Notes: generated from the sequence alone by a model not told the origin. A DNA stretch of 64,000 nt from an uncultured Flavobacteriaceae bacterium (GCA_943789455.1 CALSUE010000001.1:884001-948000); one strand, 5' to 3'; positions 10,182 to 19,450 are shown, counted from the stretch's first letter. A program made the numbers and translations.

Positions 10182-11609
10182 TTAAAAAGTTAACTTCTTT
10201 CTGAGGTCTTCAACGTATTTTCTAAATTGCTTGTCTGTCTCAGTTAAATTGTCAACAGTTTTACAGGCATGAAGAACTGTAGCGTGATCTCTTTGTCCAA
10301 TTTGAGATCCAATACTAGCCAGTGAAGTTTTAGTCATTCTTTTGGCAAAATACATTGCTAACTGACGAGCCTGAACAATATGTCTTTTTCTAGTTTTTGA
10401 TTGTAAGGTAACTACATCCATATCGAAATACTTCGATACAACTTTTTGTATGTAATCAATGGATACTTCTTTCTTGGTGTTTTTTACAAACTTATCTACA
10501 ATTTGTTTGGCAAGTTCAAGAGAAAACTCTCTTCTATTAAAAGAAGCTTGGGCTATCATTGAAATTATAACACCTTCAAGTTCTCTTACGTTAGATTTGA
10601 TATTTTTTGCAATGTATTCAACAATTTCTTCTGGCATTTCAACCCCATCTCTAAAGAGTTTATTTTGGAGTATAGAAATTCGTGTTTCAAAATCTGGTAA
10701 TTGTAGTTCTGCAGAAAGACCCCATTTAAATCTAGAAAGTAAACGTTGTTCTATATCTTGCATATCAACAGGTGCTTTGTCTGAAGTTAAGATAACTTGC
10801 TTACCATTTTGATGCAGATGATTAAATATGTGGAAAAAAACATCCTGGGTTCCAGCCTTACCTGAGAGGAACTGTACATCATCAATCAATAAAACGTCAA
10901 CCATTTGATAGAAATGAATAAAATCATTTCTAGTATTAGATTTTACAGAATCAATAAATTGTTGTGTAAATTTCTCGGATGATATATACAATACCGTTTT
11001 ATCGGGATATTTATCTTTTATATCAACTCCTATAGCATGTGCTAAGTGTGTCTTACCTAAACCAACCCCACCATAAATTAATAAAGGATTGAAAGAAGTT
11101 CCTCCTGGTTTATTTGCTACAGCCATTCCCGCAGAACGTGCCAGTCGATTAGAATCTCCTTCTACAAAATTTTTAAAATTGTAATTTGCATTTAATTGCG
11201 ATTCAATTTTTACTTTTTGTAATCCGGGAATAACAAAAGGATTTCTTAATTCTCTTTTATTAACTTCAAGTGGTACTGCTATTTTTTGAGGCTTCAGAGG
11301 ATCTCTATTCGAACTCGGTATTTTAACAATTTGAGGTCGATTACTACTGTAGGTATTTTCCATACGTACATCGTAAATTAATTTAACATCCTTTCCTAAC
11401 TCTCGAACTAGAGCTACTCTTAAAAGTTTTATGTAATGTTCTTCTAACCATTCATAAAAAAACTTACTTGGTACTTGAATGGTTAAAGCTTCTCCAGATA
11501 ATTTTACAGGTTTGATAGGCTCAAACCATGTTTTATAAGCCTGTGGCTTAATATTATCTTTTATAAAAGAGAGACATTCATCCCAAACCGAAACAGCAGT
11601 TTTAGTCAT
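10182..11609 (-). CDS. dnaA: Chromosomal replication initiator DnaA
   Basis: Binds DnaA boxes, melts oriC and loads the helicase. Domain I spans about residues 1-85. The AAA+ domain has Walker A GGVGLGKT at 180-187 and Walker B VLLIDD at 239-244. The C-terminal DNA-binding domain carries the signature GQRDHATVLHACKTV. At 475 residues it is full length. The 169-bp upstream region holds a DnaA-box-like site, which could mediate autoregulation. The normal dnaN-recF neighbours are absent, as in many Bacteroidota. Confidence 0.98.
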   Translation of the reverse strand: MTKTAVSVWDECLSFIKDNIKPQAYKTWFEPIKPVKLSGEALTIQVPSKFFYEWLEEHYIKLLRVALVRELGKDVKLIYDVRMENTYSSNRPQIVKIPSSNRDPLKPQKIAVPLEVNKRELRNPFVIPGLQKVKIESQLNANYNFKNFVEGDSNRLARSAGMAVANKPGGTSFNPLLIYGGVGLGKTHLAHAIGVDIKDKYPDKTVLYISSEKFTQQFIDSVKSNTRNDFIHFYQMVDVLLIDDVQFLSGKAGTQDVFFHIFNHLHQNGKQVILTSDKAPVDMQDIEQRLLSRFKWGLSAELQLPDFETRISILQNKLFRDGVEMPEEIVEYIAKNIKSNVRELEGVIISMIAQASFNRREFSLELAKQIVDKFVKNTKKEVSIDYIQKVVSKYFDMDVVTLQSKTRKRHIVQARQLAMYFAKRMTKTSLASIGSQIGQRDHATVLHACKTVDNLTETDKQFRKYVEDLRKKLTF

Positions 11610-11686
11610 AAATATGGTTAGTAAATTTAATAATTTTAATCTTTTATTGTATAGGGATAAACTTAATTTGATAAGCTTTACAAATG

Positions 11687-11695
11687 TGTGAATAA
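11687..11695 (-). promoter_or_regulatory. DnaA-box-like site upstream of dnaA
   Basis: The minus strand reads TTATTCACA, which fits the relaxed box TTWTNCACA. It is the only clear match in the intergenic region, so it is better read as an autoregulatory site than as an origin. Confidence 0.4.
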
Positions 11696-11778
11696 ATTTT
11701 AGTAAAAAAAAATGAAATTGCTATTGATTATTAATTATTTTTTCCGTAGAATGAATTTATTAAAAAGGTTAAAAAAAA

Positions 11779-12177
11779 TTGAAGAAATTTACTACTAATA
11801 TTCGTGTTCGTTATGGAGAAACCGATCAAATGGGAGTTGTATATCACGGAAATTATGCTACATATTTTGAAGTCGCAAGAACCGAATGGCTTAGAAACCT
11901 GGGAGTTACCTATAAAGGCCTAGAAAATAATGGCATTATGCTTCCAGTAATTTCTCTTTCTTTTAATTTTTTAAAATCTGCGAAATATGACGATCTGCTA
12001 AGTATTTCTGTTTTTTTAAAAAAAAGCCCTCTAGTGAAAATAGAATTTGATTATGAAATTTATAATCATAATAATGAAAAGATATCAACAGGTAATTCAG
12101 TTTTAGCTTTCATAGATATGAAAACAAACAAACCAATAAAATGCCCTGATTATATTTTAGAAAAACTAAATCTCTAA
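11779..12177 (+). CDS. Acyl-CoA thioesterase, YbgC/4HBT hot-dog family
   Basis: Hydrolyses acyl-CoA thioesters. The active-site region RYGETDQMGVVYHGNYATYF (residues 10-29) contains the conserved Asp of the 4-hydroxybenzoyl-CoA thioesterase group, and the single hot-dog domain fills 132 residues. No ATG lies near the N-terminus; the frame begins with TTG at 11779 followed by AAG AAA TTT, which matches the family's usual MKKF-like start. It is divergent from dnaA and overlaps the 3' end of the yigZ-like gene by 12 nt, convergently. The natural acyl chain is unknown. Confidence 0.88.
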   Translation: MKKFTTNIRVRYGETDQMGVVYHGNYATYFEVARTEWLRNLGVTYKGLENNGIMLPVISLSFNFLKSAKYDDLLSISVFLKKSPLVKIEFDYEIYNHNNEKISTGNSVLAFIDMKTNKPIKCPDYILEKLNL

Positions 12178-12774
12178 GGATTTTATTTGCACCTTATAAA
12201 AAGCTTCAAAAATTTTAAATATTTTGTTTGCATTTGATTTTCTGACTGCTATAATTAATTCACAATTCATCTCTAATTCTTGCTCCTGAATAAGTATTGA
12301 ATTTTCTTTAATAATTCTCAACACTTTACTCATCAAATCATATTCGAAATTTAATTGAAAAAATATATCAATTGTTTTTTCTTCAATAATTGAAGATTCC
12401 AATGCCAGCCTTGCAGATGATCTGTACGCATTAATTAACCCACTAACTCCAAGTTTAGTTCCACCAAAATAACGAACAGATACAACCAGAATATTGGTTA
12501 ATTCAAAGGATTGAATTTGCCCGTAAATTGGCATCCCAGCAGAATTACTGGGTTCTCCATCATCATTAGCTCTATACCTAAAAGATTCGACTCCTAATTG
12601 CCAAGCATAACAAAAATGACGAGCACTATAATGTTTCTTTCTCAAAAACTCTAAGAATATTTTTACAGCTTCCTCTGATTTGACCGGAAATGCATATCCA
12701 TAAAATTTACTATTTCTATCTTTAAAGAGTGTTTCTACAGAAGGTTTAGTAATAGTTTTATAAAAATCATCCAT
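12166..12774 (-). CDS. YigZ/IMPACT family protein (UPF0029)
   Basis: Belongs to the conserved YigZ family, structurally related to the mammalian IMPACT regulator; its bacterial role is not well defined. The N-terminal domain contains SKFYGYAFPV and the family motif RANDDGEPSNSAGMPI (around residues 69-84), then VSVRYFGGTKLGVSGLINAY. A C-terminal ferredoxin-like domain follows (to residue 202). It is the last gene of a tightly coupled minus-strand operon with ribD, a HAD phosphatase and an EamA transporter; its start overlaps the transporter stop by 8 nt. Confidence 0.9.
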   Translation of the reverse strand: MDDFYKTITKPSVETLFKDRNSKFYGYAFPVKSEEAVKIFLEFLRKKHYSARHFCYAWQLGVESFRYRANDDGEPSNSAGMPIYGQIQSFELTNILVVSVRYFGGTKLGVSGLINAYRSSARLALESSIIEEKTIDIFFQLNFEYDLMSKVLRIIKENSILIQEQELEMNCELIIAVRKSNANKIFKIFEAFYKVQIKSLEI

Positions 12775-13639
12775 TAACAGACATGATTAATATGATACTC
12801 ACTATTGCTATGATAATTCCAAACCAATTCTTGCTAATTAATTTTTCTTTAAAAATAAATAACCCAAAAAGAGTTGACAAAATAACAATTCCAACATTGT
12901 TCAAAGTAAAAGCAGTAGAACTTTCCATTCCTTCTGTACTCAAAGCCTTAAGTAAATAAACTATAGAGAAATAGTTTGGCACTCCCAATAAAATACCTCC
13001 TAAAATAGATTTGAATTCAAAACTTAGTATTCCTTTAACTTTTTGATACAATAAAACAATAACACCCAAACCAAATGCACAGCCAAAAATTGTAGCAGAG
13101 AATAAAGGTACTCCTCCCTCTGCAACAAATGAGGTTTCAACATACTTTAAACTAGTATCTATAGCCCCTGAACCAAAAAATAAAAGTACTGGAAATAAAA
13201 AATCCTTATTTTTTTTAACTATTTCATTTTTCTCTTTAATTGAAGTCAAATAAACCGCAACAAGCGCTAGTAAAATACCAATTAGCTTTACCAAACCAAT
13301 GCTTTCCTCATAATACCAGACCCCAAATATAATGGCAATAACAACAGACATTTTACTAGAAACAGAAGCTACAGACAGCCCATTTTTTTGAGAAGTCAAT
13401 GCCATGACATTAAACACAAGAATAAACATAATTCCTAATAAAAATGCACCCAAAAACCAGGGTTGACTAGGTATCTGTTGGAAAGAAACAGAATTGTTGG
13501 ACAGGTAAAACCCTAGAATAGCAGCCGTGAGGTAGTTTACAACAATGGCCTGAAAAGTGTTAATTTTTAAAACATCAAACAATTTAAATATTACAAATAA
13601 AAAACTTGAGATGCAGATACTAAACAGTAGGTAAAACAT
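12767..13639 (-). CDS. EamA/DMT-family transporter
   Basis: An inner-membrane protein of the drug/metabolite transporter superfamily, with about ten hydrophobic helices arranged as two five-helix repeats; the second half begins near residue 150. The family exports or imports small metabolites. The substrate is not evident, but coupling to ribD and a HAD phosphatase raises the possibility of a riboflavin-pathway metabolite (inference from context only). Start and stop overlap both neighbours by 1-8 nt. Confidence 0.87.
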   Translation of the reverse strand: MFYLLFSICISSFLFVIFKLFDVLKINTFQAIVVNYLTAAILGFYLSNNSVSFQQIPSQPWFLGAFLLGIMFILVFNVMALTSQKNGLSVASVSSKMSVVIAIIFGVWYYEESIGLVKLIGILLALVAVYLTSIKEKNEIVKKNKDFLFPVLLFFGSGAIDTSLKYVETSFVAEGGVPLFSATIFGCAFGLGVIVLLYQKVKGILSFEFKSILGGILLGVPNYFSIVYLLKALSTEGMESSTAFTLNNVGIVILSTLFGLFIFKEKLISKNWFGIIIAIVSIILIMSVNG

Positions 13640-14250
13640 TAATTAAATTCTTTTTTAGAAAACAAATCTACAACATCCTCTGAATTTGGATTTATTTGCC
13701 AAGTTTTAATCCCTAGCTTATTAGCTACAACTGTATTCTCTTCAGTATCGTCTACAAAGAAAGTTTCTTCAGGTGTTAATTTATTTGATTCAATAACAAA
13801 TTCATAAATATTTTTATTCGGTTTTCTCAGATGAATTTCATGTGATAGATAAAATTTCTCAAAACAATTTTTAAATTCTGAAAATAATTTTCTGCCCCAA
13901 GTTTTTTGAATCCAAGAAATGTGTAAATCATTGGTGTTACTCAACAAAAAGATTCGATATTTTTTTGAATTGGCTAATGATTTTAAAAAACTCAATCTGT
14001 AAAGAGGAAAATCTAACAACATAGAATTCCATGCATTTTTAAAATCTGTTTCTGAAATAGAGGGAAAATAGCTTTTAAATGTATTCACAAACTCTTGTGT
14101 AGTTATCATCCCCATTTCATATTGTTTGGCTAACTCCAATAGTTCAATAGTAAATTCGTTTACACCTAACTCTTTTAACCTTTTAAAAGTAGCCTCTTTG
14201 TCTAGATTTATAAATACATCTCCAAAATCAAAGACTATATTTTTAATCAT
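13639..14250 (-). CDS. HAD-superfamily phosphatase, subfamily IA
   Basis: A haloacid-dehalogenase-type hydrolase with the four motifs: nucleophile segment NIVFDFGDVFINLD (residues 4-17), SNT in LLSNTNDLH, Lys in HLRKPNKNIYEF, and acidic FVDDTEEN. A helical cap lies between motifs I and II. Because it is coupled to ribD (8-nt overlap), it is a candidate for the dephosphorylation step of riboflavin synthesis, where HAD enzymes are known to act; this is inference and other sugar-phosphate substrates are equally possible. Confidence 0.9.
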   Translation of the reverse strand: MIKNIVFDFGDVFINLDKEATFKRLKELGVNEFTIELLELAKQYEMGMITTQEFVNTFKSYFPSISETDFKNAWNSMLLDFPLYRLSFLKSLANSKKYRIFLLSNTNDLHISWIQKTWGRKLFSEFKNCFEKFYLSHEIHLRKPNKNIYEFVIESNKLTPEETFFVDDTEENTVVANKLGIKTWQINPNSEDVVDLFSKKEFN

Positions 14251-15277
14251 TGATATAGGTTTTTAGACTGTCGCCCATGAGATTTTCTTGATTAAAAAAA
14301 GGAACTTTGAGTAGTGGAGCCTTTGTTCCCTCATTAAAAGCTACTGCGCCAGAAAAAACCCTAGCTTCATCCCATAAGTTTTCATCAATAAAAGTTTGAA
14401 TAGTTTTTCTTCCTCCTTCTACTATTAATGATTGAATTTTATGCTTAAACAGTACTTTGCACACTTGATAAGCAATGGGTTCTTGAAAATTTATTTTTTC
14501 AAAAAAAAGGTTTTCATTATGAGTTGTAACTTTTTGATTTATAAAGATTGTTTTAACTGAGCCATCATAAACCTTTAACTCTTTGGGTATTTTCAAATCT
14601 TTATCTATAACTATTCTCAGAGGGTTTTCACCTTTCCAGCTTCGAACACCTAAACTTGGATTATCATCTAAAACAGTTGTAGTACCCACTAAAATTGAAT
14701 GCTCTTCACTTCTCCATTTATGAACTAATTGTCTTGATGTTTTTTTGGTAATCCAAACTGGAGCTTGTTTTTCCCTATGCTTTGGGGCAATATAACCATC
14801 TATAGTTTGCGCCCATTTTAAGATAATATAAGGCCTCTTTTTAGTGTAAAATGTAAAAAATCGTTTGTGATGAACTTTACATTCATTTTCTAAAACACCA
14901 ACAACAACTTCACAACCTGCATTTTTTAGTCTTTCAACCCCTCTACCTGCAACCACTTCATTAACATCAACACATCCAATTACTACTTTTTTAATTCCAC
15001 TTTTAATAATTAAATCTGCACAGGGTGGTGTTTTTCCATAATGAGAACAGGGTTCTAAAGTAACATACATTGTTGCTTTTTTTAAATCTTCATCATTTTT
15101 TACGGAGGAAATTGCATTTACTTCAGCATGACTTCCACCATAAGGACTGGTAAACCCCTCACCTATAATTTTATCATCTACAACCAATACCGCACCAACA
15201 GAAGGATTTGGCCTAGTTGTACCTATTCCTTGTTTAGAAATTTCGAGACATCTTTTTATGTAGTATTCGTGATTCAA
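14243..15277 (-). CDS. ribD: Bifunctional riboflavin biosynthesis protein RibD
   Basis: Catalyses deamination and reduction of the pyrimidine intermediate in riboflavin synthesis. The N-terminal deaminase domain has zinc ligands His50 (HAEVNA, catalytic Glu52), Cys77 (PCSHYGKTPPC) and Cys86. The C-terminal reductase domain starts near residue 147 (RPYIILKWAQTIDGYIA) and includes LIVEGGRKTI. 344 residues is normal. It heads a four-gene minus-strand operon. No FMN riboswitch is visible in the 37-bp gap to the divergent GNAT gene. Confidence 0.96.
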   Translation of the reverse strand: MNHEYYIKRCLEISKQGIGTTRPNPSVGAVLVVDDKIIGEGFTSPYGGSHAEVNAISSVKNDEDLKKATMYVTLEPCSHYGKTPPCADLIIKSGIKKVVIGCVDVNEVVAGRGVERLKNAGCEVVVGVLENECKVHHKRFFTFYTKKRPYIILKWAQTIDGYIAPKHREKQAPVWITKKTSRQLVHKWRSEEHSILVGTTTVLDDNPSLGVRSWKGENPLRIVIDKDLKIPKELKVYDGSVKTIFINQKVTTHNENLFFEKINFQEPIAYQVCKVLFKHKIQSLIVEGGRKTIQTFIDENLWDEARVFSGAVAFNEGTKAPLLKVPFFNQENLMGDSLKTYIND

Positions 15278-15284
15278 AAAAAAG

Positions 15285-15305
15285 TAACTTTGTAAGGCAA
15301 AAATA
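15285..15305. promoter_or_regulatory. Face-to-face promoters between ribD and a GNAT gene
   Basis: The plus strand has TAACTTTG at 15285-15292 (22 nt before the GNAT ATG), and the minus strand has TATTTTTG at 15298-15305 (20 nt before the ribD ATG). Both match TAnnTTTG. Each predicted transcription start falls inside or next to the other promoter, so the two could not fire at once. Confidence 0.5.
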
Positions 15306-15314
15306 CAGGATTAA

Positions 15315-15806
15315 ATGACAAGTTCAGATTATATTGTAAGAGAAATAGAACCTCGAGATAATAAACAAATAAAAAAAATAGTACAACAAGTTATAGTAGA
15401 GATGGGTGCTCCAAAAATTGGAACTGCCTATGAGGATATCGCTCTAGAAGATATGCATAAAACATATCAAAAAGAGAATGCAATTTATTTTGTTGTTGAA
15501 CATCAAGGAAAAGTTCTTGGTGGGGGTGGAATTGCGCAACTAGATGGTTATGATAAAAACACCTGTGAATTACAAAAAATGTACTTTTTAAATGATATCA
15601 GAGGCAAAGGCCTGGGATCTAGAATTATCGAAAAATGTATGATTAAAGCTAAGGAATTTGGTTTTGAACAATGCTATCTAGAAACTATGCCCTATATGAT
15701 TGCTGCCCAAAAATTATATAAAAAAGCAGGATTTATACCCATAGATGCTCCATTAGGAAACACATGCCATTATTCTTGTGATGTATGGATGATTAGAAAA
15801 TTATGA
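15315..15806 (+). CDS. GNAT family N-acetyltransferase
   Basis: A single-domain acetyltransferase. The acetyl-CoA pyrophosphate loop is in YFLNDIRGKGLGSRIIEKCM (residues 96-115), followed by CYLETMPYMIAAQKLYKKAGF, a pattern typical of small-molecule or amino-acid acetyltransferases. The substrate is not identifiable. It overlaps prmC by 4 nt (ATGA), so they are translated together. 163 residues is normal. Confidence 0.88.
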   Translation: MTSSDYIVREIEPRDNKQIKKIVQQVIVEMGAPKIGTAYEDIALEDMHKTYQKENAIYFVVEHQGKVLGGGGIAQLDGYDKNTCELQKMYFLNDIRGKGLGSRIIEKCMIKAKEFGFEQCYLETMPYMIAAQKLYKKAGFIPIDAPLGNTCHYSCDVWMIRKL

Positions 15807-16675
15807 ACATAAAAAAATTCAGAGACTATTTTAACAAAACTCTAAAAAAATTATATCCTACATCAGAAATTGATACTTTTTTATTTTTATTATTAGAAGA
15901 ATATTTAAATTTTAAAAGAATTGATATCGTTTTAAAATCAAATTTTGAAATTAGTCCAGAGGATCTAATTCTACTAAGATCTTCCACAAAACTTCTAGAA
16001 CAAGAGATCCCTATTCAATACATTTTAGGGAAAACTGAATTTTATGGGTTTCCATTTATATTAAATGAGCATGTTTTAATTCCTAGACCAGAAACAGAGG
16101 AATTAATAAGCTCTATTTTAGAGAACGTTTTAAAAACAAGGAGCTTTCATACGAATGCAAATGAAAAACAATTAAAAATATTAGATATTGGAACTGGAAG
16201 TGGGTGTATTCCAATTTCTTTAAAAAAAAGTTTACCATTTGCAGAAATAACTGCTATTGATGTATCAAATGAAGCGCTAACTATAGCTAAAAAAAATGCT
16301 GTACTCAACAAAGTTGACATTAACTTAACTCAACAAGATATTCTAAACACTACTTCCCTAAATCAACTTTATGATGTTATTGTTTCCAATCCACCCTATG
16401 TTAGAGAATCAGAAAAAAAAGAAATAAAAAATAATGTTTTAAATAATGAACCACACATGGCTTTATTTGTCGAAGACAATAACCCACTTGTTTTTTACAA
16501 CAAAATTTCTGAATTAGCAAAAAATCATTTAACAAAAAATGGCACACTATTTTTTGAGATTAATCAATATTTAGGAAAAGAAACTGTTGAACTTATAAAA
16601 TTGAAGGGGTTTAATAAAATTCAACTTAAAAAAGATATTTTTGGGCGTGATAGAATTATTATTGCCTCTTTATAA
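15803..16675 (+). CDS. prmC: Release factor glutamine methyltransferase PrmC
   Basis: Methylates the Gln of the GGQ motif of peptide-chain release factors. The N-terminal helical domain binds the factor; the Rossmann methyltransferase domain begins near residue 124 with ILDIGTGSGCIPISL, and the substrate-binding NPPY motif is at residues 196-199. RPETEELI (95-102) is also diagnostic. 290 residues fits the family. It is coupled to the upstream GNAT gene. Confidence 0.96.
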   Translation: MNIKKFRDYFNKTLKKLYPTSEIDTFLFLLLEEYLNFKRIDIVLKSNFEISPEDLILLRSSTKLLEQEIPIQYILGKTEFYGFPFILNEHVLIPRPETEELISSILENVLKTRSFHTNANEKQLKILDIGTGSGCIPISLKKSLPFAEITAIDVSNEALTIAKKNAVLNKVDINLTQQDILNTTSLNQLYDVIVSNPPYVRESEKKEIKNNVLNNEPHMALFVEDNNPLVFYNKISELAKNHLTKNGTLFFEINQYLGKETVELIKLKGFNKIQLKKDIFGRDRIIIASL

Positions 16676-16750
16676 TAGTATTTTTAACCAACAACTTTTA
16701 ATTCAACAAATTGTTTTTATAATACAACCAGAAAAACAAAATATATCTAG

Positions 16751-16758
16751 TAAGTTTG
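16751..16758 (+). promoter_or_regulatory. -7 promoter element directly before the FAD protein gene
   Basis: TAAGTTTG matches TAnnTTTG and ends 4 nt before the ATG at 16763, again predicting a leaderless or nearly leaderless transcript. Confidence 0.45.
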
Positions 16759-16762
16759 AAGT

Positions 16763-18319
16763 ATGGTAAAAGAGATTCAAGTTCGAACAAATCTTATTGA
16801 AGAAAAAAAATCAGAAATTTTACTCCACAAAGCCTCTCGAAAGTTGGGAATTGATTCTAAAGAGATTATGGGTGTAAAAGTGCTTCGAAAATCTATTGAT
16901 GCTAGAAAAAAAGAAACTTTTTTTAACTACAAAGTTGCTGTTTACATTAATGAACCCATCCCGGAAAACTCAGCACCTATTTTTGACTATAAAGAGGTTT
17001 CTAGTGCCAAAGAAATCCATATTGTAGGATTTGGACCCTCTGGAATGTATGCTGCTTTGCGATGTATTGAACTCGGATACAAACCGATAATTTTAGAAAG
17101 AGGTAAAAATGTTCAAGATAGAAGAAGAGATATTAAAGCTATTAACCAAGATCATATTGTCAATAAAAACTCTAATTATTGTTATGGTGAAGGTGGAGCA
17201 GGTACTTATTCTGACGGAAAACTCTATACAAGAAGCTTAAAAAGGGGGGATGTAAGACGTATTTTTGAAAACTTAGTTTATCATGGCGCTACGGAACAAA
17301 TTTTAATTGATGCACATCCTCATATTGGAACCAATAAGCTTCCAAAAATTATTCAAAATATTCGTGAGACCATCCTAAAGTTCGGTGGAGAAATTCACTT
17401 CAATACTCAAGTAACAGATTTTATTATTAAAAAAAACCAACTAAAAGCAATCATTTTAAAAAACGGGAATGAAATGACTGTTAACTCTGTTATTTTAGCT
17501 ACGGGTCATTCGGCAAGAGACATTTACGAATTACTCCATAAAAAAAATATTTTACTCAAAGCAAAATCGTTTGCTATGGGGGTTCGTGTAGAGCATCCAC
17601 AAGAAATTATAGACAGTATTCAATACAATTGTGAGGGAACTAGAAATGAGTTACTACCTGCAGCTGCTTATAACCTAGTTCATCAAGTTAATAATAGAGG
17701 TGTGTATTCTTTTTGCATGTGCCCCGGCGGATTTATAGTTCCTGCAGCTACAGACAGTGGAGAAGTTGTTGTAAACGGCATGTCTCCCTCAAGACGTAAT
17801 AATAAATTTGCCAATTCTGGTATTGTAGTAGAAATAAATGTAGATAAAGACATTCCTAAATATGATCAATTTGGCCCATTGAAAGGTTTAGAATATCAAA
17901 AAAATTTAGAAAGGCTAGCTTTTACTGCAGGAGGAAGAACACAAACTGCGCCTGCACAAAGGTTAATAGATTTTGTAGATGGAAAGCTTTCTACAAATTT
18001 AAACGAAACTTCGTATCAGCCAGGATTAAATTCCTCACCTATGCATTCTTTATTACCAAAGAAAATTGGAAGTCGTTTGCGAAAAGGATTTGATGCATTT
18101 GGAAAAAAAATGCATGGCTATTATACTAATGAAGCCAATATTGTAGGTGTAGAATCTAGAACCTCTTCACCGGTAAACATCCCTAGAAAAGAAAATTTAG
18201 AACACCCTGAGATAAAAGGATTATTTCCTTGTGGTGAAGGCGGAGGCTATGCTGGCGGAATTGTCTCAGCAGCAATGGATGGAGAACGTTGTGCAGAGGC
18301 AGCTATTCAATTATTATGA
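16763..18319 (+). CDS. FAD-dependent oxidoreductase, COG2509 type
   Basis: A flavoprotein of the uncharacterised FAD-dependent dehydrogenase group. An N-terminal domain of about 85 residues precedes the dinucleotide-binding motif GFGPSGMYAALRCIELG (about residues 93-109) and ILERG. YGEGGAGTYSDGKLYTR and the C-terminal FPCGEGGGYAGGIVSAAMDG are conserved in the family. 518 residues is typical. The physiological substrate is unknown for the family. It stands alone between prmC and a methyltransferase gene. Confidence 0.88.
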   Translation: MVKEIQVRTNLIEEKKSEILLHKASRKLGIDSKEIMGVKVLRKSIDARKKETFFNYKVAVYINEPIPENSAPIFDYKEVSSAKEIHIVGFGPSGMYAALRCIELGYKPIILERGKNVQDRRRDIKAINQDHIVNKNSNYCYGEGGAGTYSDGKLYTRSLKRGDVRRIFENLVYHGATEQILIDAHPHIGTNKLPKIIQNIRETILKFGGEIHFNTQVTDFIIKKNQLKAIILKNGNEMTVNSVILATGHSARDIYELLHKKNILLKAKSFAMGVRVEHPQEIIDSIQYNCEGTRNELLPAAAYNLVHQVNNRGVYSFCMCPGGFIVPAATDSGEVVVNGMSPSRRNNKFANSGIVVEINVDKDIPKYDQFGPLKGLEYQKNLERLAFTAGGRTQTAPAQRLIDFVDGKLSTNLNETSYQPGLNSSPMHSLLPKKIGSRLRKGFDAFGKKMHGYYTNEANIVGVESRTSSPVNIPRKENLEHPEIKGLFPCGEGGGYAGGIVSAAMDGERCAEAAIQLL

Positions 18320-18374
18320 TTAGGTTTGTCTAGATAACTAATTAAACACCTTATCATCATCATAAATTTTTTAT

Positions 18375-18992
18375 ATGACTTCTAACATAAAAAAACATTG
18401 GGAAACTGTTTATGAAACCAAAACCCAAGAACAGGTGAGTTGGACTCAAAAAATACCCAAAGATTCTCTTGATTTTATTCAATCTTTAAAATTAAATAAA
18501 GATGCAAATATCATAGACATTGGAGGTGGCGATAGTTTTTTAGTAGATTTTTTACTAGAGGATGGTTACACCAATATTTCTGTTTTAGATATTTCTAATA
18601 AAGCGTTAGAAAGAGCTAAAAGTCGTTTAGGCACAAAAGCAACAGAAGTTACTTGGATAGTTTCAAATATTATTGACTTTAAACCAGAAAAAAATTATGA
18701 TGTATGGCATGATCGTGCAGCTTTTCATTTTCTAACAAAAGAAAATGATATAAAAGCGTATGTTTCAACAACTGAAAAATATGTGTCTAAAAATCTAATT
18801 ATTGGAGCTTTTTCAAATGATGGCCCATTAAAATGTAGTGGTTTAGAAATTACTCAATATTCAAAAAATAAAATGCATGAAACATTTAACAACAAATTTA
18901 TACCCATTAAATCTTTAAATAAAAATCATCAAACTCCATTTGATACTATTCAAAATTTTACTTTTTGTAGTTTTATGAAACGTTATGAATAA
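18375..18992 (+). CDS. Class I SAM-dependent methyltransferase
   Basis: A Rossmann-fold methyltransferase: N-terminal HWETVYETKTQEQVSWTQ, SAM-binding IIDIGGGDSFLVDFLL (about residues 55-70) and VWHDRAAFHFLT, a motif shared with small thiol/selenium or thiopurine-type methyltransferases. The substrate is not determinable. It overlaps the next gene, for a lipoprotein, by 8 nt. Confidence 0.86.
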   Translation: MTSNIKKHWETVYETKTQEQVSWTQKIPKDSLDFIQSLKLNKDANIIDIGGGDSFLVDFLLEDGYTNISVLDISNKALERAKSRLGTKATEVTWIVSNIIDFKPEKNYDVWHDRAAFHFLTKENDIKAYVSTTEKYVSKNLIIGAFSNDGPLKCSGLEITQYSKNKMHETFNNKFIPIKSLNKNHQTPFDTIQNFTFCSFMKRYE

Positions 18993-19362
18993 CCTCAGAA
19001 TACTAACATTAATACTAATAATTACAACATTAATTTCTTGTAATTTTAAAAAAAATGGAATTACAAGTAAGCTCAAAAATTCTTCTAATGAGACTATCAT
19101 TAATGTAACATTTTTATCAGACGAAAATTCTAAACTAGAATTCAGTAAAATTGAACCTAATCAGTTTGTTGAAGAATTTCTCGACATGACAAATAATCAT
19201 AAAGGAGATGGTGCTTATAAATTAAAATTTGAAAGAGAAAATGGGAAAAAAGAACAAATTATTTTTGGGTATTACACCAATGGTGTGGCTTTGAACAGAG
19301 AAGTGTTTTGTGAAATTAAGAATGATACCGTTTTAATTAAATTTAATTCAATAAAATATTAG
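18985..19362 (+). CDS. Small putative lipoprotein, unknown function
   Basis: A 125-residue protein beginning MNNLRILTLILIITTLISC; the LISC lipobox puts the lipidated Cys at residue 19. The mature part is charged, with short beta-strand-like stretches (ETIINVTFLSDENS, YKLKFERENGKK) and no motif I recognise. Its start overlaps the methyltransferase stop, so the pair is one transcript. An AT-rich hairpin lies downstream before trmD. Confidence 0.7.
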   Translation: MNNLRILTLILIITTLISCNFKKNGITSKLKNSSNETIINVTFLSDENSKLEFSKIEPNQFVEEFLDMTNNHKGDGAYKLKFERENGKKEQIIFGYYTNGVALNREVFCEIKNDTVLIKFNSIKY

Positions 19363-19381
19363 CACTAAACCCCAGTGCAGT

Positions 19382-19411
19382 AATTAAATAAAATTCAGTT
19401 TTATTTAATTC
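19382..19411. terminator. AT-only hairpin between the lipoprotein gene and trmD
   Basis: A near-perfect stem of A/T pairs (AATTAAATAAAA against TTTTATTTAATT) surrounds a short loop. It could act as a weak terminator, but with no G-C pairs this is uncertain. Confidence 0.35.
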
Positions 19412-19450
19412 ACAAAAAATTATAAAACCTTTTAAAACCAACATTTCTTG

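Noticed and set aside
11610..11778. Chromosomal origin next to dnaA
   Set aside because: Only one DnaA-box-like site and no cluster or repeated AT unit.
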